A stretch of DNA of 19,991 nucleotides from positions 1-19,991 of the forward strand of contig CAZWVM010000052.1 of NCBI GenBank assembly GCA_964637705.1. Direction: 5' to 3'. How positions within the stretch are numbered: the first letter of the stretch is position 1; each line of letters opens with the position of its first letter. Of this stretch, positions 1-8,461 are shown piece by piece. The DNA is from CAZWVM01 sp964637705. Its GTDB lineage: Bacteria; UBA8481. Both the position numbers and the translations under genes were made by a program. Below the pieces are notes generated by a model that did not search any database, was not told the DNA's origin, and saw nothing but the letters and a program-made list of their open reading frames with translations.

Positions 1-987
1 GTCAAAGCCGCTCGTGTTGGAATCGACCTGAACGAAACCATCGGGTGTGCGCGGACCGGCGTCGTTGCCGACATCGGAAATCTGGATCGTCGCGACGTTC
101 GCCGCGGCCGGCGAGAGCGCCGTCGCGTAGACGGTCGCCGAGGCGATGCCGCCGACGTTCGTGGCGGACCCGGCGCCGGTTCCCGATGAAACGGCCGTGT
201 TCGTCGCGCCAACGGTGACGAAACGGCTCATCACCTTGTAGCGGCTGGTATCCGCGTCCCAGACGACAACGTAAACACTGTTCATGCCGTTATCGAACGC
301 GACCGTGGCATAAGCCGTATCGTAGTTGGCCTGTGGCGAGAGAGGAGAAATCGTCATGTCCGTATCGCCCACGATTTTGCCGGTGGGTGAAACGACCACG
401 ATGCGCGCCTTGTCGGCGCGGCTGTCGGAGATCTGGACGACCACGACGGTATCGGAGCCGGCCGCCAGAACCAGCGTATCCACTTCCGTCGTCCAGTTGC
501 CGGCGATCTTGACATTCGGATTCAACGACTGGGCCGCGTCCGTGAGGAAAGTCGATGAGCAGGTCCCGGAGCCATTTGAGAGAGTGCTCGACCAGCTGGT
601 GCCGTAGGAGGTTCCGGAATCGGAGAACGTCGTAGTGGCAGTCAGGCGGGCCGAAGTGTCAGAAACCGCGGCATAGAAGGTGCCAACGGAGCTGGACACC
701 GCGCCGCTGAGGCCCTTGACCGTGCCGGCGCCGATCGCGCCCTTGGATGCCAACACGGTGTCGGCATAGATGCCGCCCGCGAAATAGATGCCGTAAAGGG
801 AGCTGTCAGAGTTCAGGAAGAAGAAACCCGCGCCCGTATCCGTCGCAGTGCCCGTGCTCGACTGAGCCACCCGCAGAACGTGAACCCCACCCGTGCTATA
901 CGGATAAACCGCCGCAAGCGAGACCCCGATAGCCACCACGACCAGACCGAGAGCGGCCAGGACGCCCAACTGAGTGCGAAGCTTCAT
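1..987 (-). CDS. Secreted Ser/Thr/Gly-rich protein of unknown function (3' end beyond window)
   Basis: The frame is open from the ATG at 987 to the left edge: 329 codons with no stop, so the gene continues outside the window. The first ~26 residues (MKLRTQLGVLAALGLVVVAIG...) are a positively charged start plus a hydrophobic stretch, with a plausible signal-peptidase site near SLA/AVY, so the product is probably exported. The rest is rich in Ser, Thr, Gly, Ala and Val, has one Cys, and alternates short hydrophobic strands with polar turns, suggesting a beta-sandwich-like extracellular protein. A related strand (VVVVQISDS near residue 180, VATIQISDV near 304) appears twice about 120 residues apart, hinting at repeated units. 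The start is supported by GGAGGG at 997-1002, 9 bases upstream, and a strong promoter. I recognise no family. Codons ending in T or A look more frequent than in neighbouring genes. Confidence 0.8.
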   Translation of the reverse strand, partial: MKLRTQLGVLAALGLVVVAIGVSLAAVYPYSTGGVHVLRVAQSSTGTATDTGAGFFFLNSDSSLYGIYFAGGIYADTVLASKGAIGAGTVKGLSGAVSSSVGTFYAAVSDTSARLTATTTFSDSGTSYGTSWSSTLSNGSGTCSSTFLTDAAQSLNPNVKIAGNWTTEVDTLVLAAGSDTVVVVQISDSRADKARIVVVSPTGKIVGDTDMTISPLSPQANYDTAYATVAFDNGMNSVYVVVWDADTSRYKVMSRFVTVGATNTAVSSGTGAGSATNVGGIASATVYATALSPAAANVATIQISDVGNDAGPRTPDGFVQVDSNTSGFD

Positions 988-1050
988 ATGTTTCTTCCCT
1001 CCATAGGGATATTTCCATCGGGGTTCCCCCCGGGACAGACACAGACAACA

Positions 1051-1078
1051 ATTATCGGCAGAGTCCCCTGAGTGTCAA
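1051..1078 (-). promoter_or_regulatory. Strong sigma70-type promoter for the secreted-protein gene
   Basis: On the minus strand TTGACA (1073-1078, perfect -35) is followed after 16 bases by GATAAT (1051-1056, five of six to the -10 consensus). The predicted transcript start is near 1044, giving a leader of about 57 bases that holds a GGAGGG ribosome site. This is the closest match to consensus in the window. Confidence 0.7.
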
Positions 1079-1131
1079 CGCGAAATCGGGTACATTTTTT
1101 CACAGCGTTTCGGTTGGTAAAACGTGAGCGC

Positions 1132-2205
1132 TCAGTTCAGAAGGGTCGCCTTCAGGAACTCGGTGAACTTCTCCTTCGACTCGTTCTCGATCGAGTTGGC
1201 GAAGGCGTGTGATAGATCGGGGTAAGTCGTGAGTTCCACCCTCTTTCCAAAGCGCAGCAGTTCCTGCTCCAGCCCCGCCGACTGCCGCGGCGATACGACC
1301 TGGTCCTGGGCCCCGTGGAAGATCGCCACCCGCCCTCCGAAGTCGTAAAGGTGGTATATCGGGGAGATCATCCGGAGGCTGTATTCCAGCTCGGCCGCAT
1401 CCGCTCCCTGCTGCTTTCCCTCCTGGAGGAGCTGCTGCACACCCGATCCCTGCTCGAACTGCCCGTAGCGCAGCCCGGCCTGCAGTTCCTCCACGGTGCC
1501 GAACATCTGGGCGTAGTAGAGGACAAGGGCCTGGAGGCCGCTGTCCACGGCTGCCGCGCGCGCCGCGATTCCTCCGCCCATGGAGTAGCCCACGAGCCCG
1601 AGCTTGGCCGGGTTCACGGCCTCATCCGCCCGGAGCGACGCGAGCGCATTCAGGACATCCTTCACCTCGTTGCCCCGTTGTCCGCCCGAGCGCCCCCACC
1701 CGCGGTAGTCCGGCGCGAAGGCGACGATCCCCTGCTCGGCCAGGTGTTTCACCGTGTCCTGGGTATGCAGGCCGGACTGGTAGGGCGTATCGGACGGATG
1801 GCAGACGACGACCGCCGGCGCCGGCGTCGAACCCGGAAGCCCGAGGACGCCGTAGACGACCGTCGAGTCGGAGAGGTATTGCACGAGGTAGACCTTGGCC
1901 CCGTTGGCGCCCGCCTCGATCTCGCGAACCCGCTCGATCCGGGAGGCCGCTGCCGGCGGTGAGACCTCGTGCAGGACTGCCATGTGCCCCAGACCGGGGG
2001 CGAATCGCCAGGTCATCGGCGCGGTCGCGGCGACGGGCGCCGGCATCCGGTTGAAGCCCTCGACGGAACCGATCCCCAGAATCGGCCGATTCATGTTGTT
2101 CGCGATCCAGAGGATGATCAGGACGGCATAGAGGAGGGCGAGTCCGGCCAGGAGCGTCTTCTGGACGGGCGAAAGCGGCTTCGATTCTTCGGGAACCTGC
2201 ATCAT
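1132..2205 (-). CDS. Membrane-anchored alpha/beta hydrolase (dienelactone hydrolase/prolyl-oligopeptidase type)
   Basis: The 357-residue product has one N-terminal membrane segment (about residues 17-36, no obvious cleavage site) followed by an alpha/beta-hydrolase domain facing the periplasm or outside. Visible motifs are an oxyanion-side HPSDTPY (136-142), an APDYRGWGRSGG strand-loop (164-175), the nucleophile elbow GYSMGG with Ser208, Asp301 in HGAQDQ, and His333 in DLSHAF, so the Ser-Asp-His triad is complete. The substrate (ester, peptide or lactone) cannot be told. I chose the ATG at 2205; a TTG at 2241 would add 12 residues but has no ribosome site, and another ATG lies at 2202. It follows glnE by about 50 bases on the same strand and is probably the last gene of that operon. 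I see no clear Rho-independent terminator after it. Confidence 0.85.
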   Translation of the reverse strand: MMQVPEESKPLSPVQKTLLAGLALLYAVLIILWIANNMNRPILGIGSVEGFNRMPAPVAATAPMTWRFAPGLGHMAVLHEVSPPAAASRIERVREIEAGANGAKVYLVQYLSDSTVVYGVLGLPGSTPAPAVVVCHPSDTPYQSGLHTQDTVKHLAEQGIVAFAPDYRGWGRSGGQRGNEVKDVLNALASLRADEAVNPAKLGLVGYSMGGGIAARAAAVDSGLQALVLYYAQMFGTVEELQAGLRYGQFEQGSGVQQLLQEGKQQGADAAELEYSLRMISPIYHLYDFGGRVAIFHGAQDQVVSPRQSAGLEQELLRFGKRVELTTYPDLSHAFANSIENESKEKFTEFLKATLLN

Positions 2206-2256
2206 GCCCCGGAGTCTCGCCGAGGCGGGGCCAAAAATCAACGGAAAAGAGGCGCT

Positions 2257-4938
2257 TCAGGCTTCGGAGAGGAGCGCATCGACCGTTCCGGGCGCGTCGA
2301 GAGCGGCCGCGGCCACGACCGAGCGTTCCCTGTCGAGGGTCTCCATCGAGAGGCCGTGGCGCTCGAGGAGGCGGGCGATCCTCGCCCTGTCGCCTTCGTC
2401 CTCGTCGCCTCGATAACCCCGGCCCGTGACGATCTGACCGCACGACTCGAGCGTGCGCAGGAAGGCGTGAGCCCCGACCAGGTCCGGCCGGTCCGCGAGC
2501 AGCCGTTCCGGGCGGGTATCCTCGCTCCGCCCGAGGATTCTCTTCACGGCGCAGAGAAAATCGACGTCGATCGTCCCGCCGTGCCCACGCTTGAAGACGG
2601 TCTCCGCCGTCGCCTCGTGCCTCAACCGAGACCTCATCGCCGCCATCTCCTCCAGTTCCTTCCGGCCGAACGGCGCGTCGAACAGGAAGGAACGAATCTC
2701 CGCCTCGACGGCGGAGCGGAGCTCGGTCGGTCCCGCGACGGCGCGCGCGCGCGCCCACGCCACGCGTTCCCAGGTCTCCGCGCGGCCGTGGAAATAGTCG
2801 CGCAGGGCGGCGCGGTCGGAAACGAGGGGGCTGGTGCGGCCCATCGGCCGCAGGCGGGCGTCGATCTTCAGGCCCAGCCGCGCCCAGCGATCCGTCGCCG
2901 CCTGGACGGCACGGCTGGCCGACTCGGCCCCCTCCTCGACGACGAAGACGAGATCGAGGTCGGATGTGAAGCCGAGGTCGCGGGCCCCGAATCGGCCCAG
3001 CGCGACGACCGCGAAATCGGTCTCCCCCAGGAGCAGTTCGGCCATCGCGGCGAGGTCCTCGCCGGCGGACCGCGCGTCCGCGATGCCCATGAGGAACCGG
3101 ACGCCGACGCGCAGAGACTCCTCTCCTTTCAGGACCAGCCCGGCCCTCGCCTCGTCGCGGATCGCCCGGCGGAAGGAATCCATGCGGTCCCGCAGGAAGG
3201 AGGCTTCCCTCTCGCCCGTCACGCCTCCCGGCGACAGGAGGGCCTCGAGCGCCGACGGGTCCCGGCAGACCTGCGCGGAGAGCGGCTCGGAGAGGGCCGC
3301 GATGTTCACGAGGAGTTCCGCGACCGCGGGGTGCGCGGCCAGGATCTCATACACGGTCGCCTTCGCGCCGTAGGCCTCGATCATCCGCGCGAAGCGTTTC
3401 AGGGCGTTCTCGGGCTCGGGCAGGGCGTAGAGCCGGGGCAGCCAGGCGGGCGTGGAGCGGATGAAGGCGAGACGGGTCGCGGAGGTCTGAGGATCGGAGG
3501 AACTGCCCTGCGACATGCGGCGCAGCTCGGACGCGGCCTCGCCGCCGAAGGACAACTCGCCCTCGGCGGCCACGCGGGGCGCCTCCGGCAGGTCGTCGAG
3601 CACGCGCATCACCTGTTCCTCGATCGCCGTGACCGAGATCATCTTCGACCGCGCGAACCTCCGCTCGTAGAAGCCCCGCACCGCCCCCGTGACCTCGCCG
3701 TACCGGCGCCAGAGCGCCTCGCCATCGACGAAGCCCAGGCTCGACGCCAGGGCATCCATCTCCGAGGCGTCCTCGGGCAGGAGGTGCGTCTGTCGCGCGT
3801 CGAGCATCTGGATCCGGTGCTCGAGCCGGCGCAGGAAGAGGTAGGCCTCCTCCAGTTCCGCCCGGTCCTCGGGCAGGAGATAGTTGTGCTCGGTGAGCCG
3901 CGCGAGGGCCTCCAGGGTCGAGGGCGTTCGCACGGCCTCGCACCGCCCGCCGTGCGAGAGCTGGAGGATCTGCACGATGAACTCGATCTCGCGGATGCCC
4001 CCGGCGGAGAGCTTCACGTGCCGCTGGCCGTATTCCGACGCCTGCGCCTCGATCTTGGCCTTGATCGACTCGATCCGGGAGATCGCGTCCCGGTCGAGGT
4101 AGCGGCGGTAGACGAAGGGCGAGAGCGAGGCAAGCAGGCGGTTGCCCAGTTCCACGTCGCCCGCGCAGGCGCGGGCCCGGATCAGCGCCTGTCGCTCCCA
4201 GGTCGCCCCCGAGCTCTCGTAGTAGCGCAGCGTCGATTCCAGGGAGCGCGTCAGAGGGCCGCTCTTCCCTTCCGGCCTCAGCCTCATGTCGACTCGGTAC
4301 GCGTAGAGTCCGAGGAGCCGCGAGGAGAGGATCTCCGGCACGCGCTCCGCCGCCCGCGTATACCACTCGGCGTGCGTCAACCGCCCCTTCGTGCCTCCGG
4401 CCGTCTCCCCGTCGGATCCGTAGGCGAAGATCAGGTCGATGTCGGAGGAGAAGTTGAGCTCGCGGCCCCCGAGCTTGCCGAGCCCGAAGACGACGAAACC
4501 CGGGTTCACGTCCCCGCATCCCTCCGGGCGGCCGTATCGAGCCGCGAGGTCGCCGTGGGCGATCCTCCAGGAGGCCTCGAGGCACTCGTCGGCCGTCGAC
4601 GACAGTTTCTCGAGCGTCAGGGAAAACGGCGCGAGGTCGAGGATGTCGAGGGCGGCGATATGGAAGAGCGAGAGCGCCAGGTGGCGGCGGACATCCTCGG
4701 GCGTCGGAAGCGCGGCCGGCGGGACGTAGACCCCGGTCTCCAGGATCTCCCAGGCCTCGTCGCAGGATCTCAGCACCTCGGCGCAGAACCGGGACGACTC
4801 GAAGAGCCTCACGAGCCGTCGCAGGATCGCCTCGTCGACGGTGGCCAGGGGCGCCCCCGTCGCCAGGAGCTTGTCGAGGCCGGCGCGGACGCGCGCCGGG
4901 GCGCGCGAGGACCGGATCAACCGGTCCGGAGCGGTCAC
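2257..4938 (-). CDS. glnE: Glutamine synthetase adenylyltransferase/adenylyl-removing enzyme
   Basis: GlnE adds AMP to a Tyr of glutamine synthetase and removes it, in response to PII and glutamine, setting nitrogen assimilation in the cytosol. The 893-residue product is slightly shorter than the E. coli enzyme. Both nucleotidyltransferase modules are present: GLGKLGGRELNFSSDIDLIF (about 152-171, metal-binding Asp166/Asp168) in the N-terminal removase half, and GRFGARDLGFTSDLDLVF (Asp660/Asp662) in the C-terminal transferase half. The helical RRLEHRIQMLDARQTHLLP segment lies between them and a final helical domain follows. Start: GTG at 4938, giving a 4-base GTGA overlap with the stop of the upstream glycosyltransferase. 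The frame stays open far upstream (to 6420), but that part is antisense to the glycosyltransferase and looks nothing like GlnE. No glnA, glnB or glnD is in the window. Confidence 0.95.
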   Translation of the reverse strand: MTAPDRLIRSSRAPARVRAGLDKLLATGAPLATVDEAILRRLVRLFESSRFCAEVLRSCDEAWEILETGVYVPPAALPTPEDVRRHLALSLFHIAALDILDLAPFSLTLEKLSSTADECLEASWRIAHGDLAARYGRPEGCGDVNPGFVVFGLGKLGGRELNFSSDIDLIFAYGSDGETAGGTKGRLTHAEWYTRAAERVPEILSSRLLGLYAYRVDMRLRPEGKSGPLTRSLESTLRYYESSGATWERQALIRARACAGDVELGNRLLASLSPFVYRRYLDRDAISRIESIKAKIEAQASEYGQRHVKLSAGGIREIEFIVQILQLSHGGRCEAVRTPSTLEALARLTEHNYLLPEDRAELEEAYLFLRRLEHRIQMLDARQTHLLPEDASEMDALASSLGFVDGEALWRRYGEVTGAVRGFYERRFARSKMISVTAIEEQVMRVLDDLPEAPRVAAEGELSFGGEAASELRRMSQGSSSDPQTSATRLAFIRSTPAWLPRLYALPEPENALKRFARMIEAYGAKATVYEILAAHPAVAELLVNIAALSEPLSAQVCRDPSALEALLSPGGVTGEREASFLRDRMDSFRRAIRDEARAGLVLKGEESLRVGVRFLMGIADARSAGEDLAAMAELLLGETDFAVVALGRFGARDLGFTSDLDLVFVVEEGAESASRAVQAATDRWARLGLKIDARLRPMGRTSPLVSDRAALRDYFHGRAETWERVAWARARAVAGPTELRSAVEAEIRSFLFDAPFGRKELEEMAAMRSRLRHEATAETVFKRGHGGTIDVDFLCAVKRILGRSEDTRPERLLADRPDLVGAHAFLRTLESCGQIVTGRGYRGDEDEGDRARIARLLERHGLSMETLDRERSVVAAAALDAPGTVDALLSEA

Positions 4939-6440
4939 GGGCCGACGCGCACGGCCGAATCGGGAACGTAGTCCAGGCGATGGCCGGCCGGCGAGATCAT
5001 GAGCGTTCGTGCAGGATCGAAGAGCGGGGCGCCGATCCAGAGCATCGGCGGTGTGAGTTCCTCCCGCCGCAGGATCCGGATGCCCGCGGCCTTCACCTCG
5101 CGGAAAATCATCGATTGGTAGGCCCCGGGGATCGAGACGCCCAGGAGTTCCTCGCGAATCGCGACCCGCGGCCTTTCCGACGGGGGCGCGTAGCGCAACG
5201 CCGAGATCACGGCCGCCAGGTCGTGGAGGACGAGCGGCGTGAGCGCCGACCCCGAGTCGACTCCCTCGATGCGCCCGGCGGCCCTCTCGTGCAACGGAGC
5301 GAACTGGGGACCGCGCGACGTCGACATGGAGAACGGCTGCGCCGGATCGATCCATGTGACGTCGGTCGCGAGGAAGACGACCGCCAGGAATGTGACCACG
5401 ACGCCGGCCATCGCCCGCGCGAATCGAGTGCGCGCCGACGAGAGCATGTCCGCGACGAGAGCCAGGAGCGGCACGGCGCTGGGCAGGTAGGACTTGAACT
5501 GGAAGATCGTCACTCCGAGCGGCAACAGGAGGTATTCGCAAGCAGGGGCCAGCACGACGACCAGGGTGAAGAGCAGCGCGGTCCGATCGCCGCGCAGACC
5601 CTTGACGAACCCGCGGGCGAGGGCCGCGAGGCCGAGGGCGAAGAGAGGAACGCCCAGCATCCTCAGCACGGGATGTGCGAATCCCACCGGGCCGGCCATC
5701 AGGAACTTCACGTGAGCCAGCACCAGGTGCACCGTGATCGCGGGGAAGCGCGACGCGGCCGTGGGCGCGCCGTGAGCCTCGGTGGAAATCGAATCCAGGC
5801 CCTTGTAGGAGAAGAGAAGGGCCAAGCCGAGCGCACACAAGCCCGCGACGAACGCTCGAGGACGGTGATGGCCCGTCAAGAGCGATACGACGACGACCGC
5901 CGCCACGTAGAAGACCCCGTTGGGAAAAACCAGGAATCCGGCCGCGGATGCGAATACGTAGAGGAGGGCGTTTGCGCCGCCGGGTCGCTGCCAGGCGAAG
6001 AGAGAAAGGGCGACCAGAAAGGCGTAGAGCGAGTACATCCGGTGATACGAGGAGAAGACGACGAGGGCGGGACTGAGGGCCGCCATCAGCGGGAAGAGGA
6101 TGGTGAACCCGAGGAGCGAGCCTGTTTCCCCCCCGGAGCGGCGTGGCCAGAACCGCCCGAGCAAAGCGATGGTCGAGACGCCGAAGATCACGGAAGGAAT
6201 CCGCGTCACCCAGTCGGACGGCGAGAGCGAAAAGGGCTTGGCAAGAATGAAGTACAACGGGGTGTATCCGCTCAAGGCGCCCGGTGTAAGGAGCGTTTTC
6301 ACGGGTTGTCGACAGACGATGAAAGAGTGCAATTCGTCGAGCCAGAGTTCCTTGCCCAGGATCCCCCCCAGTCGCAACAGGGCGGCCGCGAAGAGGATCA
6401 ATAGCATCGCGACCATCCATTTCGTACGCTGAGAAGTCAT
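4935..6440 (-). CDS. GT39/ArnT-like polytopic membrane glycosyltransferase
   Basis: The 501-residue integral membrane protein has about 10-12 hydrophobic segments followed by a soluble C-terminal domain from roughly residue 370. After the first membrane segment comes LWLDELHSF, with the acidic pair Asp35-Glu36 in the first outer loop where GT-C enzymes of the PMT/ArnT type place their catalytic acid. It is followed by GYTPLYFILAKPF and SSYHRMYSLYAFLVALSLF, both resembling conserved loops of that group. Such enzymes move a sugar from a polyprenyl-phosphate donor to protein, lipid or glycan on the outer membrane face; donor and acceptor are unknown here. The ATG at 6440 has no clear ribosome site; the transcript start is probably about 40 bases upstream. 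Its stop overlaps the glnE start by 4 bases, so the two are likely translationally coupled. Confidence 0.75.
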   Translation of the reverse strand: MTSQRTKWMVAMLLILFAAALLRLGGILGKELWLDELHSFIVCRQPVKTLLTPGALSGYTPLYFILAKPFSLSPSDWVTRIPSVIFGVSTIALLGRFWPRRSGGETGSLLGFTILFPLMAALSPALVVFSSYHRMYSLYAFLVALSLFAWQRPGGANALLYVFASAAGFLVFPNGVFYVAAVVVVSLLTGHHRPRAFVAGLCALGLALLFSYKGLDSISTEAHGAPTAASRFPAITVHLVLAHVKFLMAGPVGFAHPVLRMLGVPLFALGLAALARGFVKGLRGDRTALLFTLVVVLAPACEYLLLPLGVTIFQFKSYLPSAVPLLALVADMLSSARTRFARAMAGVVVTFLAVVFLATDVTWIDPAQPFSMSTSRGPQFAPLHERAAGRIEGVDSGSALTPLVLHDLAAVISALRYAPPSERPRVAIREELLGVSIPGAYQSMIFREVKAAGIRILRREELTPPMLWIGAPLFDPARTLMISPAGHRLDYVPDSAVRVGP

Positions 6441-6486
6441 GACATGATCAGTCTAAACCAACAACGAATCGTCCGGGAGTGAATCC

Positions 6487-6492
6487 ATTGTA
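6487..6492 (-). promoter_or_regulatory. Possible -10 element for the glycosyltransferase-glnE-hydrolase operon
   Basis: TACAAT on the minus strand (five of six to consensus) lies about 47 bases before the ATG at 6440. No convincing -35 hexamer is present at 16-18 bases. It sits back-to-back with the feoB promoter, and an 8-base perfect palindrome, CGATATCG (6495-6502), lies just beside it and could be part of an operator. Confidence 0.35.
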
Positions 6493-6513
6493 TTCGATAT
6501 CGGTAATCTAAGT

Positions 6514-6541
6514 TTGAATTGGGTAACTCAGTTTGTATAAT
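6514..6541 (+). promoter_or_regulatory. Sigma70-type promoter for feoB, apparently leaderless
   Basis: TTGAAT (6514-6519), 16 bases, then a perfect TATAAT (6536-6541). The expected transcript start, 7-8 bases on, is 6548-6549, which coincides with the ATG at 6549. There is no purine-rich ribosome site before any candidate start. I see no clear Fur or DtxR box in this region. Confidence 0.65.
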
Positions 6542-6548
6542 GGAAACA

Positions 6549-8456
6549 ATGAACCCGAAGGAAGATCACCACGCGAGACGCTGGGTCGCGCTGGCCGGCA
6601 ATCCGAATTCCGGAAAGACGACCCTCTTCAACCGGCTCACCGGTCGCCGCATGAAAGTCGCCAATTACCCCGGCGTGACGATCGAAAAGGTTACGGGCGA
6701 ATGCAGTCTCGCACCCGGATACGAGATCGGAGTGATCGACATCCCCGGGACCTACAGCCTGTCCGCCCGATCGCAGGACGAAATCATCGCGCGCGACGTC
6801 TTGATCGGCCTGAATGTGGACGCGCCCCAGCCGGATCTCGTTCTCTGCATCCTCGACGCCTCTCAACTCGACCGACACCTCCTGCTCGTCTCCCAGGTCA
6901 TGGAACTCGGCAGGCCGATGATCCTCGTCCTGAACATGATCGACCGCGCGCGGGACGGAGGTTCGAGCGTCGAGACGTTGCGACTCGAGGCCAAGACGGG
7001 GCTCCGGGCGGTCGCCGTCTCGAGCCTGACCGGTGAAGGATTCGATCGGCTGAAGGAGGCGATCCGCGAGGCCCTGGAGCGGCCGGAACTTCATCTGCCG
7101 CGCCCCGACCGGATGGCGGGAGGCGGAACGGACGCGGTCTCGGCGGAGCAACGGGCGATATGGATTCGGGACGTCCTCGGCACGCGACCGAAGGAGACGG
7201 CGGGCGTTCCCGAGTGGCAGGACCGGCTCGATCATCACTTGACGGGCGGAGTCACGGGGTGGCTGGTCTTCATCGCGATCATATCGTTGATGTTCTTCAC
7301 CATCTTCTCGGTCGCCCAGGGGCCCGCGGACCTCATCGACTCGTCGGTCGCCGCGCTCGCCTCGACGCTGCGGGCCTCCCTACCTCCGGGCCCGCTCTCG
7401 GACCTCCTGACGCAGGGTGCCCTGCCGGGCGCGGGCGCGGTGCTCATCTTCCTGCCGCAGATCATCGCCCTCTTCTTCTTCATCGCCCTTCTCGAGAGCA
7501 CCGGCTACATGGCCCGCGCCGCGCTCCTGGCGGACCGCCTCATGAGGCTCGTCGGCCTGCAGGGCCGCTCCTTCATCCCGCTCCTCTCCGGCTTCGCATG
7601 CTCCGTCCCCGGCATCATGGCCGGGCGCACGCTCTCCGACCGGCGCGAGCGGTTGCTGACGATCCTGATCACCCCCTTCATGCCGTGCGGCGCGCGCCTT
7701 CCCGTCTACGCTCTCATGATCGCGGCCTTCTTCCCGTCTCACGTCACCGCGCTCGAGAAGACCGCGATGCTCTTCGCGCTCTACGCCTTCGGCCTCGCCG
7801 CGGCCTTTTTCACGGCCTGGCTCTTCCGCCGCACGCTCCTGGCCGGAGGCGTGTCGAACTTCCTCCTCGAGCTGCCTCCCTACCAGGCACCGCCCTGGGG
7901 GATCGTGGCGCGGCAGATGGTCGAAAGCACCCGGCTCTTCCTGCAGAAGGCCGGAACCCTGATCCTGGGCTTCTCGGTTCTCTTGTGGGCGCTCATGTCA
8001 TGGCCGCGAGCGGATCATCTTCCTCCGGATCGAGCCCTCGAGCAGAGCTACGCCGGTCGCCTGGGAAAACTGATCGAGCCGGCGATCGAGCCCCTCGGCT
8101 ACGACTGGAGAATCGGGGTCGGACTCGTCGGCTCCTTCGCCGCCCGCGAGATCTTCGTCTCCACGCTCGGCGTCGTCTTCCAGGCCGGCGAGGACGACGC
8201 GGACGTCGCGCCCCTGCGCGAGGCCATGCGCGCGGCCGTTCGGCCCGACGGTTCACCCCTCTTCACGCCGCTGACCTGCCTCTCCATTCTCGCCGTCTAC
8301 GTCCTGAGCATGCAATGCGTGAGCACCATCGCGGTGCTCAAGATGGAAACGGGCGGCTGGGGTTGGCCGCTCCTGCAGTTCTCCTACATGTCGGCGCTCG
8401 CCTACGGCGCGGCCTTCGCCGTGTATCAGGGTGGGCTCCTTCTGGGATGGAGTTAG
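6549..8456 (+). CDS. feoB: Ferrous iron transport protein B
   Basis: FeoB is the inner-membrane Fe(II) importer with an N-terminal GTPase. Seen here (635 residues from this start): G1 GNPNSGKT (17-24), G2-region NYPGVTIEK, G3 DIPGT (64-68), G4 NMID (129-132), then a helical linker and 8 or more membrane segments. The two signature gate regions are GFACSVPGIMAGRTL and FMPCGARLPVY, each with the conserved Cys, and REIFVSTLGVVF follows. It is about 140 residues shorter than E. coli FeoB and seems complete. In-frame starts also exist at 6519 (TTG) and 6540 (ATG), but both fall inside the promoter, so 6549 is preferred. It heads a plus-strand feo block in which feoA comes last. Confidence 0.95.
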   Translation: MNPKEDHHARRWVALAGNPNSGKTTLFNRLTGRRMKVANYPGVTIEKVTGECSLAPGYEIGVIDIPGTYSLSARSQDEIIARDVLIGLNVDAPQPDLVLCILDASQLDRHLLLVSQVMELGRPMILVLNMIDRARDGGSSVETLRLEAKTGLRAVAVSSLTGEGFDRLKEAIREALERPELHLPRPDRMAGGGTDAVSAEQRAIWIRDVLGTRPKETAGVPEWQDRLDHHLTGGVTGWLVFIAIISLMFFTIFSVAQGPADLIDSSVAALASTLRASLPPGPLSDLLTQGALPGAGAVLIFLPQIIALFFFIALLESTGYMARAALLADRLMRLVGLQGRSFIPLLSGFACSVPGIMAGRTLSDRRERLLTILITPFMPCGARLPVYALMIAAFFPSHVTALEKTAMLFALYAFGLAAAFFTAWLFRRTLLAGGVSNFLLELPPYQAPPWGIVARQMVESTRLFLQKAGTLILGFSVLLWALMSWPRADHLPPDRALEQSYAGRLGKLIEPAIEPLGYDWRIGVGLVGSFAAREIFVSTLGVVFQAGEDDADVAPLREAMRAAVRPDGSPLFTPLTCLSILAVYVLSMQCVSTIAVLKMETGGWGWPLLQFSYMSALAYGAAFAVYQGGLLLGWS

Positions 8457-8461
8457 CGGCC

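Noticed and set aside
1085..1131. Imperfect stem (CAC-GTTT / AAACGCTGTG) after the hydrolase gene as a terminator
   Set aside because: The stem has a bulge and is followed on the minus strand by A residues, not T, so it does not fit a Rho-independent terminator in the needed direction.
1969..4971. 1000-codon open frame on the plus strand
   Set aside because: It is exactly antisense to glnE and the hydrolase, has an Arg/Glu/Gly-rich translation without domains, and is the usual shadow in high-GC DNA.
4980..6404. 474-codon plus-strand open frame
   Set aside because: It is antisense to the glycosyltransferase and its translation is low-complexity and charged, with no motif.
4939..6420. Upstream extension of the glnE frame by nearly 500 codons
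   Set aside because: This part overlaps the convincing glycosyltransferase in another frame on the same strand, is Arg-rich, and resembles no part of GlnE; the GTG at 4938 gives a normal-length enzyme.
6441..6548. Fur or DtxR operator in the feoB promoter region
   Set aside because: Only an 8-base palindrome (CGATATCG) was found; no stretch matched either operator well enough to claim it.
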